From contig CAUHQV010000023.1 of the NCBI GenBank assembly GCA_959608625.1, positions 1 through 35,906 on the forward strand: a stretch of DNA of 35,906 nt. The letters run 5' to 3'. The notes beneath the pieces are model-generated. The model was not told the DNA's origin. It saw only the letters and a list, made by a program, of their open reading frames with translations, and ran no database searches. Below are positions 24,850 to 32,340 of this stretch, piece by piece. Made by a program: the position numbers and the translations under genes. Origin of the DNA: an uncultured Flavobacteriales bacterium (lineage in GTDB: Bacteria > Bacteroidota > Bacteroidia > Flavobacteriales > UBA1820). Within the stretch, counting starts at the first letter, position 1. Every line of letters starts with the position of its first letter.

Positions 24850-27800
24850 ATGAACGAAAAGCAGGCCCGCTCCTCTGTTGAAAAGCTTCAAAAAGAGCTT
24901 GATAAGGCGATTATCGCGATCAAAAAACGGGTGGATAAAGCCTATGCCGGCGCATTGGGCCAGGCTGTGGCGGCGTGGGGGCTGAAGAAGGATTCTCCGG
25001 AATATGCACGCATTCATGCGCAATTGCGGGAAAAGTATCAAAAGGAGCTGGACGCTGCCGTTGCTTTGGCGGAAAAGGATTTTCGGGCAAAATACGCGGC
25101 GGTTTTTGCCGAACTGACCGACGGGCTGCCCAGCCGGACGGATGGCGCAGGGAAGTTCGTCGAAAAATACCAGGGTAGCCAAAAATGGGTGGGACAGTCG
25201 GAGATAACGCGTTCGGCGGCGGCGTTTTCCGAAGAAATAAAGTTGCTTGAAAAACTAGGGAGGGATCCTGGAATTGCGGCCGCCGTCGGCCCGGTGAGAA
25301 ATGGGAAGCTCTCCGCCCGGCAGGTCGGCTTATTGACCGGATTGCTGAAAAATCCCCAGGCTGCGAAAAACGCAGGGGTCGACCTATCCCGGTGGCGGGA
25401 GTCGGTTTACGGCCGCAATACGACCGGGAATTCGGCGTCGCTGTTGGAAAAATCGCTGGAGCGGACGTTGGTGAAAGACGGCTATGTCCTGCAAAACACG
25501 ATGAGCCAGGACGTCCCCGAGATAATCGGTTACCGGATATCGGTGCGCTCGACTAACAAATACGGCGCCGTTCGGAAAAGGGATGTGTGCGATGGACTGG
25601 CAGGGGATTATCCCAAAGGATTCGTATTTACCGGATGGCATTACAATTGCCGGTGCGCATGCCATCCGTTGATCAAAAATTCGCTGCTCACCCCGGCTTT
25701 GGCCGCCAAAGGATTCGTCGGCGTGGCGGACGATACGGAAATAACCATGCCGGAAAAAGCGGAAGCCTTCCTGGAGGGAAATCTCGAGCGGTACCAAAAT
25801 GCTTTTCCGGAACTGCCCAAAGCCAATTATGTGGATTACCGGGGTCAAAAGCGCCTTTTGGCCAACCTGAAACCCGAAGACCAGCTCGGCTACTACCTCG
25901 AAAATTTCGGGAACGATTTCTTGAAAGGATATAAAGCCGTTGAGGTGATCCTGGCCGAACCGTCCGATCCTGAAGTGTTCATGGACACCCGGATTGCCGG
26001 CGACCAGGTACGGTTCAATATTTCGACCCGCACGGCCGCCGACGGCCACAATCCTGCCAAAGACCTGATAGGAGCCTTTAAGAAATCCAATACAGGTATT
26101 GCCCTGACCCGGGAAGAGCTCTCGGCCGCCTCGGACATCACGCATGAAATGGTGCATACGATGGGCCGGGAACATTCCTTCGCCGAACTGGAAAGCCAGT
26201 ACCCCGAACGGCGCGGCGAACTGTTGGATTTCAACCTCTATCCCCAGTCGCCCCAACGGCAGGCCCTCGAGATGGTCACCGAATGGTACTCCCGGAAAGT
26301 ATTCCCGGATGTAGCTGAAAACCAGGGATGGGCCCTGCCCGAAGGTTTTGAGCAAAGTATCGGCACCGGTTACGTAGACATGGTGACCAACCTCAATACT
26401 TTCCTGGAGTACGCCGGAGGAGGGGAGGATACCGCCGCCCGGCTGGCCGGGATACTCCGGCGTCCCGACAAAGCCTTCGCCTACCGCTACCTGGCCGACA
26501 TCATCCGGGAGAGCAAAGTCCTGAAAAGCGGCCGAAAGCCCGAAACGCTGCTCAAAAAGATGCTCTCCGTCTCCCCGGACGAATTCTCCCGCTACCTGTC
26601 GGAAGCCGTCCGTCCCAAAATCACCGAAACGGCCGTTCCCGTCGTCCCCGTAGCCGTGACCGCCGCGGCCGGGCAGCAGGCCGCCCAAAGCGCTGCCGCC
26701 CTGAAAGCCGAAGAAGAGCTCGCCCGGCTCGGCTTCGATGCGAAAGGGGCCGCCAAACGACTGGGAAGCGGGCTGGATGGGGTGAAAAAGAACGCTTTGA
26801 TCGATGTGCGCGCCGCGTCCGTACTCCGGGGACTGGGGTACGTGGCGCGCCCGGCCGCCATCCTCGCGCCCATAGGCATCGCCACCAATGCCTATGAAGA
26901 AGCGCAGCAACGGGAAGGACAGCCGCGGAGCACCCCCCACAATGGCCTGCCGCAGCGCAACCACTACTTGAACCCGGAAGTATATAAAGGCAAAGGTTAT
27001 GCCGCCTCCCTCACCGCCGGGCTGCTCGATTCCGCGGTGGAACTGGCCGCATGGCCCATCAAGACCGTCGCGGGTATTCTGAAATACGGCGGTTACGCCA
27101 TTGCCAAAGGCCTGTCCCTCCAGCCGATACCCGACGGCCCGGTGAAAGAAGCCCTGAAAAGCGCCGGGCAAAAAGCCGACGCTATCAACGCCTCCGCCGC
27201 AGAGTTCGGACAGGAACTGGCCGAGTTTCTGTATTACTACCAAACCGATCCCCAATTCAAACGGCTGTTCGACCTGCAAATGAGCGCCGAAGTATACCAA
27301 TACTACCAGAACGTCCGCGGCACCAACGAAGCCCAGGGCTACGAACAGGGCCGCATGGCCGGCGATATCATAGCCCTGCTGCTGACCACCGGAGGCCTGA
27401 AAAAACTGCTGGCCAACTGGAAACGCCTAAAGGCATTCAGTTTGAAAGACTACCTGCCCCGGAAGCCCGCTCCGGCCAAGAATATAATCAAAAAAGAAAT
27501 AAAACTCCTCGACGGCCCCGCCGCCAAAATCGAAGCGAACGCCCCGAAACCACCCCAATACCTCACCACCCCCCTTACCCGCGTGGAGAAAACCACCCTG
27601 GGGACAAAAGCGGAGATCAAAACGATGGTGGAAGCCAGCAAAGACCACGTGTTCAAAGGGGAAAAACCACGATTCATTGAGAAAGAAAATATATTTAAAT
27701 ACCGAGGAATCCACACGAAAACCGGCCTCGAGCAACTGATAAAAGAGAGCGGCGGCGGCAAATACGTACTCAGAGACCTGAAAATAAACCCCACGACAGG

Positions 27801-28092
27801 CGTATACGAATGTCGTCCGGAGTTAGTATTGAAAGATGGAACTACAGTAATCAGGGATGGGAATAATGGCGTCTGCTCTTTCTTCCCAAATAGTTGGTCA
27901 AACGAAAAGATCGAAGCGGAAGTAAAATACGCGGCGAATAATATTGTAGGTAAGCTTGAATTTAAAAGGAATAATTTTATCGGGTTATCCATCGACGGTA
28001 AAATGCGTATCGTAATACAATTCGACGAATATGTGAACAAAGAAGGAAAACTTATCAAAAAGATCACGTCTTTCTATCCGCTATACGAATAA
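24850..28092 (+). CDS. Polymorphic toxin: MuF-like, HExxH and EndoU-like domains
   Basis: A 1080-residue protein. Residues 1-110 are a charged helical region. Around 200-275 is a phage Mu gpF / SPP1 gp7-like (MuF) domain, ending in WHYNCRC (His at 264). Around 400-480 is HEMVH at 432-436, a zinc-peptidase HExxH motif, with EMVTEWY downstream offering a third ligand. A low-complexity Ala-rich stretch and weak hydrophobic segments (about 640-800) follow. The last 150 residues resemble bacterial EndoU RNase: H933 (HVFKG), H955 (GIHT), CSFFPNSWSNEKIEAEV and the final ITSFYPLY with Ser/Thr-x-Tyr. It has no signal peptide. MuF-type polymorphic toxins are known in prophages, but no other phage gene is nearby. 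The delivery route is unknown. A probable immunity gene follows 34 bp downstream. Confidence 0.82.
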   Translation: MNEKQARSSVEKLQKELDKAIIAIKKRVDKAYAGALGQAVAAWGLKKDSPEYARIHAQLREKYQKELDAAVALAEKDFRAKYAAVFAELTDGLPSRTDGAGKFVEKYQGSQKWVGQSEITRSAAAFSEEIKLLEKLGRDPGIAAAVGPVRNGKLSARQVGLLTGLLKNPQAAKNAGVDLSRWRESVYGRNTTGNSASLLEKSLERTLVKDGYVLQNTMSQDVPEIIGYRISVRSTNKYGAVRKRDVCDGLAGDYPKGFVFTGWHYNCRCACHPLIKNSLLTPALAAKGFVGVADDTEITMPEKAEAFLEGNLERYQNAFPELPKANYVDYRGQKRLLANLKPEDQLGYYLENFGNDFLKGYKAVEVILAEPSDPEVFMDTRIAGDQVRFNISTRTAADGHNPAKDLIGAFKKSNTGIALTREELSAASDITHEMVHTMGREHSFAELESQYPERRGELLDFNLYPQSPQRQALEMVTEWYSRKVFPDVAENQGWALPEGFEQSIGTGYVDMVTNLNTFLEYAGGGEDTAARLAGILRRPDKAFAYRYLADIIRESKVLKSGRKPETLLKKMLSVSPDEFSRYLSEAVRPKITETAVPVVPVAVTAAAGQQAAQSAAALKAEEELARLGFDAKGAAKRLGSGLDGVKKNALIDVRAASVLRGLGYVARPAAILAPIGIATNAYEEAQQREGQPRSTPHNGLPQRNHYLNPEVYKGKGYAASLTAGLLDSAVELAAWPIKTVAGILKYGGYAIAKGLSLQPIPDGPVKEALKSAGQKADAINASAAEFGQELAEFLYYYQTDPQFKRLFDLQMSAEVYQYYQNVRGTNEAQGYEQGRMAGDIIALLLTTGGLKKLLANWKRLKAFSLKDYLPRKPAPAKNIIKKEIKLLDGPAAKIEANAPKPPQYLTTPLTRVEKTTLGTKAEIKTMVEASKDHVFKGEKPRFIEKENIFKYRGIHTKTGLEQLIKESGGGKYVLRDLKINPTTGVYECRPELVLKDGTTVIRDGNNGVCSFFPNSWSNEKIEAEVKYAANNIVGKLEFKRNNFIGLSIDGKMRIVIQFDEYVNKEGKLIKKITSFYPLYE
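27409..27483 (+). repeat. Pre-toxin junction sequence, in-gene copy
   Basis: About 75 bp encoding LANWKRLKAFSLKDYLPRK just upstream of the EndoU-like tip. An almost identical copy occurs at 28539-28613 with an offset of 1130 bp. The first 35 bp are identical, then the copies differ at scattered positions. Confidence 0.85.
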
Positions 28093-28098
28093 ATAACA

Positions 28099-28106
28099 TA
28101 TATTTG
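28099..28106 (+). promoter_or_regulatory. Promoter box for the immunity gene
   Basis: TATATTTG in the 34-bp gap after the toxin stop matches TAnnTTTG exactly and lies 20 nt before the ATG at 28127. It would let the immunity gene be expressed without the toxin. Confidence 0.6.
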
Positions 28107-28126
28107 TAATCTAAAACACATTTATT

Positions 28127-28480
28127 ATGAAGAAATATTTTAAGTTGATATATGAAGCCCATTTAACCTCGAGTGGAAAACCCATGATGGAAGTAGATTC
28201 CGAGCCTGTATTACGTCAGCTTCACGATGAGATGAACTCCATATTGGTTTTTCGGGAGTACCTCGATGAAATAGTAGATGCTTTGGAGGGGGTTTTATCC
28301 GGCAAGAGAGAAGGTTATTCTTTTGGGCACGAAGTATATTATTTCGATTGCGACAAAGAAGACTGCGACGTGTCTGAATGGGACAAAAAAATAGTTCTTT
28401 TACGCACCAAGGACGTATACGACATGCTGAAATACTTCCAGCAATACCGGGACGACTTCTACGCCCGCCAAAACCCCTGA
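28127..28480 (+). CDS. Probable immunity protein for the EndoU-like toxin
   Basis: An acidic 117-residue soluble protein starting MKKYFKLIYEAHLTSSGKP. It contains VFREYLDEIVDALEGVLSGK and a Tyr/Asp/Glu-rich centre (YYFDCDKEDCDVSEWDK). No family is recognised. Size, acidity, position directly after a toxin tip, a promoter of its own and a terminator after it all fit an immunity gene. Its composition is more AT-rich than the toxin body, like the toxin tip, suggesting the two arrived together. Confidence 0.7.
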   Translation: MKKYFKLIYEAHLTSSGKPMMEVDSEPVLRQLHDEMNSILVFREYLDEIVDALEGVLSGKREGYSFGHEVYYFDCDKEDCDVSEWDKKIVLLRTKDVYDMLKYFQQYRDDFYARQNP

Positions 28481-28500
28481 CCCGGTACAAATACTTTTAA

Positions 28501-28527
28501 AAACCCCGCCATACGGCGGGGTTTTTT
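28501..28527 (+). terminator. Terminator after the immunity gene
   Basis: A 10-bp stem, AAACCCCGCC (28501-28510) with GGCGGGGTTT (28515-28524), followed by more T. Confidence 0.9.
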
Positions 28528-28538
28528 ATTTTCTGCTA

Positions 28539-28613
28539 CTGGCCAACTGGAAACGCCTAAAGGCATTCAGTTTAAAAGACTACCTGCCTCGAAAGGCCGC
28601 CCCGGTCAAAAAT
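28539..28613 (+). pseudogene. Displaced toxin pre-tip fragment
   Basis: This stretch repeats the toxin region 27409-27483 and in frame encodes the same LANWKRLKAFSLKDYLPRK, followed by a lysine-rich tail that differs. It has no start codon and no toxin tip of its own, since the sequence runs into a tRNA terminator. It looks like the remnant of an earlier or alternative toxin end left behind when the present tip and immunity gene were inserted upstream. A silent recombination donor is the other reading. Confidence 0.8.
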
Positions 28614-28636
28614 AAATTCATTTCCAAATGTATGAC

Positions 28637-28666
28637 AAAAAAGCCCCACGCTATTGCGAAGGGGCT
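28637..28666 (-). terminator. Terminator of the tRNA-Arg gene
   Basis: On the minus strand AGCCCC pairs with GGGGCT (28661-28666 with 28642-28647), with an inner CGC/GCG pairing, followed by TTTTTT. It lies just after the 3' end of the tRNA fragment. Confidence 0.8.
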
Positions 28667-28671
28667 AAAAG

Positions 28672-28732
28672 TGCTCGAGGCGGGAGTCGAACCCGCGACC
28701 AACAGTTTAGGAAACTGCTGCTCTATCCAACT
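28672..28732 (-). tRNA. tRNA-Arg(CCU), 3' part only; element attachment site
   Basis: Read on the minus strand, this has most of the D-loop (AGTTGGATAGAGC), an anticodon arm GCAGT TTCCTAA ACTGT with anticodon CCU, a T-arm GCGGG TTCGACT CCCGC, and the 3' acceptor strand CTCGAGC plus A. CCA is not encoded. The 5' acceptor strand GCTCGAG and the first D-stem strand are missing: upstream of the D-loop the sequence is unrelated. It is therefore a 3' fragment, as left at one end of an element that integrated into the gene. A tyrosine recombinase gene begins 150 bp away on the missing side. Confidence 0.8.
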
Positions 28733-28797
28733 CTACACTAGCGTGTAGATCGCTTTTTAGGAAAAGCAGTGCGCTACCCTAAAACCTGTCAGGTTCA
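28733..28797. other. Element end with inverted repeats (att region)
   Basis: Exactly where tRNA similarity stops there is CTACAC (28733-28738) / GTGTAG (28743-28748). Then GCTTTT / AAAAGC (28752-28757, 28762-28767) encloses TAGG, so TTTAGGAAA occurs here as it does in the tRNA anticodon loop at 28705-28713. AACCT / AGGTT follows at 28784-28795. These are candidate recombinase core or arm sites. Confidence 0.5.
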
Positions 28798-28883
28798 AAA
28801 AATAGAGCAATTAACTTAATATTTGGGTGTAGCCTTTTTACAACTTGGCATTTTCATTCGGATACGTAAATCACGTATTCACA

Positions 28884-30185
28884 ATGAAAAACAAAATCAA
28901 TTTCACGCTTGAAAAACGGAAGAACTGTGAAAATTTGGGTGTAAACACCGCCGACGTGCCAGTTCTGGCGGTTATCTCCTATCCCGGAGAACGGATCAAA
29001 TACCCGATAGGCTATCGTGTAAGCGCATCCGACTGGATGGAAGAGGGACAAGTACAGTCCTTTTTCGTCACGGACAACGGCGTAAATGCCGACGAAGTAA
29101 ACGCCCTTATCGCCAAGATAAAACGCGAGGTAAATGGCTATTTCGCTTATTGCGATGCTGTGCATTCCGAGCCTTCAAAAGCCGAAATCCTGAACAAACT
29201 GAGGGTACTTACAGGCCGGAAAGAAAAGGCTATCAAACGCCTTGCAAAACGTCAAATAAAGCCTGTAGAGACACGCTCGTTTATAGATTATGTCAATGAG
29301 CACCAAGCGTTCAAAAGCTTCTCCTATGACCGTAAAAAGGGCTATAAAAGTGCATTTAAACATTTCTTTCGCTTCTGTGAAACTTCCGGTATTACGGCAG
29401 GTTTCGATACCGTTACCACGCAAGTATTGGAGAATTTCCGCAAATACCTCACGGACGGAAAACATTGTGAACCTGTATCGAAAAATACGGTCAGCTACAT
29501 TCTTACGGTTGTCAAATCTTTCTGGCGTTACTGCGTCAAAATGGGCTACACCACCAACAATCCCTTTTTGCGGTTTGAGATCGAACCCGAAGTGTACGGC
29601 AACCCCATCTACATCACCAAAGAAGAGCGTGACACCCTCTATTACCTCCATATAAAGGACGAGAGGCTGAGAAAAACAAGGGACATCTTCGTATTCCAAT
29701 GTTTGATAGGATGCCGTGTGGGCGACTTAATAAGGCTTAAAAAGGACAACGTGGTCAACGGAGCAATAGAATACATCCCCAGAAAGACAAAGGACGAAAG
29801 GCCAGTCATAGCACGAGTACCCCTTTGTCCCAAAGCCCAAAGTATCATCGACCGATACACAACACCAGAAGATGAAAAACTGCTCCCATTCATCAGTCCA
29901 CAGAAATACAACGACTACATCAAAGAGCTTTTCAAATTTGCCAACATCACCAGAACCGTCACAAGGCTAAACCCACTAACCCGACAGGAAGAAAGGGTAT
30001 CGATAGCCGACATCGCCTCCTCCCACATGGCACGAAGGACATTTATAGGCATACTCCACAAAAAAGTCAAGAACGAAGTCATAGGCTCCATGAGCGGACA
30101 CAGCGCCAACTCCAAAGCCTTCTCCCGGTATTACCACATCGAGGACGACACAAAGAGGGATGCAGTGAACACTTACCTCGATTAA
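28884..30185 (+). CDS. Tyrosine recombinase / integrase
   Basis: Site-specific recombinase of the phage-integrase family, 433 residues. It has an N-terminal arm-binding domain, a SAM-like core-binding domain around residues 120-215 (KGYKSAFKHFFRFCETSG) and a C-terminal catalytic domain. Visible catalytic residues are R278 in CLIGCRVGDLIRL, H381 and R384 in HMARRTF, H406 in MSGHSAN and the nucleophile Tyr at 416 (or 417) in SRYYHIED. The ATG at 28884 gives the normal MKNKINF N-terminus; the frame's earlier ATG at 28845 adds 13 residues. It lies beside a truncated tRNA-Arg gene and points into the element, so it probably catalysed that integration. Confidence 0.94.
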   Translation: MKNKINFTLEKRKNCENLGVNTADVPVLAVISYPGERIKYPIGYRVSASDWMEEGQVQSFFVTDNGVNADEVNALIAKIKREVNGYFAYCDAVHSEPSKAEILNKLRVLTGRKEKAIKRLAKRQIKPVETRSFIDYVNEHQAFKSFSYDRKKGYKSAFKHFFRFCETSGITAGFDTVTTQVLENFRKYLTDGKHCEPVSKNTVSYILTVVKSFWRYCVKMGYTTNNPFLRFEIEPEVYGNPIYITKEERDTLYYLHIKDERLRKTRDIFVFQCLIGCRVGDLIRLKKDNVVNGAIEYIPRKTKDERPVIARVPLCPKAQSIIDRYTTPEDEKLLPFISPQKYNDYIKELFKFANITRTVTRLNPLTRQEERVSIADIASSHMARRTFIGILHKKVKNEVIGSMSGHSANSKAFSRYYHIEDDTKRDAVNTYLD

Positions 30186-30606
30186 CAGGCAAGTTCAAAC
30201 AAACAAAAATCCCTTCCTACGACGATTTTCAGGAATATCCTCGTAGTTTTGAATCGGCAACAGCCTAAGTAAAGTAGAAAAGTTCTGCCTATACTGCTGA
30301 GAACGACAAATTTTAAGTAGATTTGCAGAGACAGAATAACAACTGTCATTTTACTGAACAAAAAGGCGTTAAGCTTTTATTCGTGTCTTACGGAATATAG
30401 CAGTTTTGAAAGACAGCACGGATAATGAGGCTACGTCTGCGTCATATTTGTACAAGTATGGCGTGGGCTGTTGCTTATTATTTCGTTGTCAAAGGTCTGC
30501 TATAACCTCGTAAGGCGAATGGTAAGTTTACAGTACCACGCTTTTTTTATACCCATAGTTCAATTCTTCGTTTTGGTACTGGATGGGGGTAAAAATAAAT
30601 ACGATC
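30186..30606 (+). other. Non-coding 421-bp stretch after the integrase gene
   Basis: No convincing gene. CTACGA (30217-30222) and TCGTAG (30241-30246) followed by TTTT may terminate the integrase transcript. TAGATTTG at 30318-30325 matches TAnnTTTG exactly but no open frame follows for over 200 bp. That leaves room for a small RNA or a long leader of the lipoprotein gene at 30607. Confidence 0.4.
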
Positions 30607-31365
30607 ATGAAAATTTTATTGAAAATCTTTTCTTTCCTGCTTTTAGCCGGAGTTATGGCAGGTTGCTCAAAGAACGACGACGAAAATGGAGGAGGAAGTA
30701 ATTGGAAGCCTAACTTGGGCGATTACGATCCTGTCCCCCTTTCCGATTTCGACAATGGATTTTACAAATGGTGTGTCAGCAAATTTGACGCTACCGGAGA
30801 CGGTATCCTTCAATATGGAGAAATTAAAACTGTAGAAAAAATAGATTTCTATTGGGGCGGTCGTCCTGAACCACGATTGGAATCGTTGAATGGGATAAAG
30901 TATTTCTCCTCTCTTAGGTATTTATGGGATTATAATGGTTGGATGTGTGAAAATATGGAAACGTTGGATGTAAGCCATAACCTGATGTTAGATACATTAA
31001 GGTTAGGGAATAAACCTAAACTTAGAAGTCTGATACTTGGGAATAAGCCACATTTAGAATATCTGACGGCAGAAAGTTGTTTGTTAACTACTTTGGATTT
31101 GTCGAAATGTGCAAAATTGAAGGAATTAGTTATATCTTCTAATAATCTTATTTCATTGGATCTGTCGAAGTGTACACTTTTGGAAAAGTTGAATTGTTCA
31201 TCTGCATCAATTATAAGTTTGGATGTCAGTACATGTAGGAATTTAAAAGAATTAAGAGTTTTTGAAAGTAGAGACGGTTCTTTAAAAACACTTTATGTCT
31301 GGAAAGGATGGGTTAAACCGGATCGGTGGTATTACCCTGAATCTACGCAAATCATCGAAAAATAA
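30607..31365 (+). CDS. Leucine-rich-repeat lipoprotein with EF-hand-like loop
   Basis: A 252-residue predicted lipoprotein with lipobox VMAGC (Cys about 18) followed by an Asp/Gly/Asn tether. Residues 61-72 form an EF-hand-like loop, DATGDGILQYGE. From about 85 onward are leucine-rich repeats of 21-22 residues, such as TTLDLSKCAKLKELVISSNN and ISLDLSKCTLLEKLNCS, of the BspA/internalin-like kind. It is probably surface-exposed and used for protein binding. The ATG at 30607 puts the signal peptide first; an upstream ATG at 30583 adds eight residues. The next gene starts 4 bp after its stop, so the two are one operon. AT-rich codon use fits recent transfer. Confidence 0.82.
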   Translation: MKILLKIFSFLLLAGVMAGCSKNDDENGGGSNWKPNLGDYDPVPLSDFDNGFYKWCVSKFDATGDGILQYGEIKTVEKIDFYWGGRPEPRLESLNGIKYFSSLRYLWDYNGWMCENMETLDVSHNLMLDTLRLGNKPKLRSLILGNKPHLEYLTAESCLLTTLDLSKCAKLKELVISSNNLISLDLSKCTLLEKLNCSSASIISLDVSTCRNLKELRVFESRDGSLKTLYVWKGWVKPDRWYYPESTQIIEK

Positions 31366-31369
31366 GGAT

Positions 31370-31933
31370 ATGAGCACTGTATTAGACGGCCTTTCCAAAA
31401 TATTCAAGCACCTTGGCCGGGATATCATGATTTACATGATACCCGGTCTGGTCGTGCTGTTGGACTTGGCATACTTGGATTACCTGTATGAAACACAAGT
31501 GTACGTTACACTAAAAGGTATCCCTTATTCATGGGTGGTCTTTATCGGGTTGTTGTATATATTCGGAACGATTTCAATGGCCTTTGCGGAATTTGTATAT
31601 GTTCGGATTGAGAGGTGGCATCCTTATGATGGTATGTTGAGTGATGAAGTGGCATCGGCAGATAAAAAACCTGTATTGTATGAACAGTTTGTTGAGCGTT
31701 ACAATACTTTGAGTTTGTATAGGTGCAATCTCCGGTATTCATTTTTACTTTGTGTCGTACTGAATGTAACGTTTGGAGTTATATACGGTTGTGCCCATTC
31801 TTTTAATGGATGGATATGTCCGATGTCAATCATTACGGGGTTATTATTGGTATTTTTCGGCTTGTTTCATTGTTTATGCCGACAGACAGACCTTGATTAT
31901 TACGACAGAGTTCGACAGGTTGTGAAACAATAA
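31370..31933 (+). CDS. Four-TM membrane protein, unknown
   Basis: A 187-residue protein with four hydrophobic segments: MIYMIPGLVVLLDLAY, WVVFIGLLYIFGTISMAFAE, FLLCVVLNVTFGVIYG and SIITGLLLVFFGLFHCLC. A charged cytoplasmic loop (about 90-130) lies between the second and third. I recognise no family. The ATG at 31370 lies 4 bp after the LRR gene's stop. The pairing of a surface LRR lipoprotein with a small membrane protein on a mobile element is unusual, and its function cannot be read. Confidence 0.75.
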   Translation: MSTVLDGLSKIFKHLGRDIMIYMIPGLVVLLDLAYLDYLYETQVYVTLKGIPYSWVVFIGLLYIFGTISMAFAEFVYVRIERWHPYDGMLSDEVASADKKPVLYEQFVERYNTLSLYRCNLRYSFLLCVVLNVTFGVIYGCAHSFNGWICPMSIITGLLLVFFGLFHCLCRQTDLDYYDRVRQVVKQ

Positions 31934-31945
31934 TCATTAGACAAG

Positions 31946-31973
31946 TCCTCTCCCTAAAAAGGAGGGGATTTTT
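31946..31973 (+). terminator. Terminator after the membrane-protein gene
   Basis: TCCTCTCC (31946-31953) pairs with GGAGGGGA (31961-31968) across a 7-nt loop, followed by TTTTTG. Confidence 0.82.
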
Positions 31974-32340
31974 GTTTTTGGAGGAGAAATCAAAGAAAAT
32001 ATTGCCTTTCTGCTTGTGAAGCAGCAAAATAATCGTTAGAATACTTGCTATTTTGTTAAAAAAGTTGTATTTTTGTATTATGGTAATTTATGCTGACAGC
32101 AGAACCAACCGCATATCTCATTTTACCGCATAGACAACTAACCACACCTCTTACTTTTACCGCTTTTTTACCGGGAATCCTATAGGGATGCTATATTATA
32201 CTATATGGCAGAATTCCTCAAATCCCGCAATCAATCATATATAAACACATGCCAAAAGCATATTCCGTGCCTTGTTACCGCAATAGATAACACCTTTTAA
32301 GCATGGAGAAAGGGATTGTTTATCCAAATCCCAAAAAAAT
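31974..32340 (+). promoter_or_regulatory. Helicase-gene promoter region
   Basis: A 367-bp AT-rich stretch without a clear gene. TTG at 32045-32047, a 20-nt spacer and TATTTTTG at 32068-32075 form a good Bacteroidetes promoter. The leader to the helicase start would be about 260 nt (220 nt if translation starts at 32303). A short open frame starting ATG at 32303 overlaps the helicase start in another frame. Confidence 0.55.

Noticed and set aside
25384..27300. A 638-codon minus-strand frame opposite the toxin gene
   Set aside because: Phe/Gly/Arg-rich shadow of the toxin body with no motif.
24778..28613. Prophage around the MuF-like gene
   Set aside because: No capsid, portal, terminase, tail or lysis genes flank it. 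Only the MuF-like domain recalls a phage.
28672..28760. A complete tRNA-Arg gene
   Set aside because: The 5' acceptor strand and D-stem do not pair; only the 3' part is tRNA.
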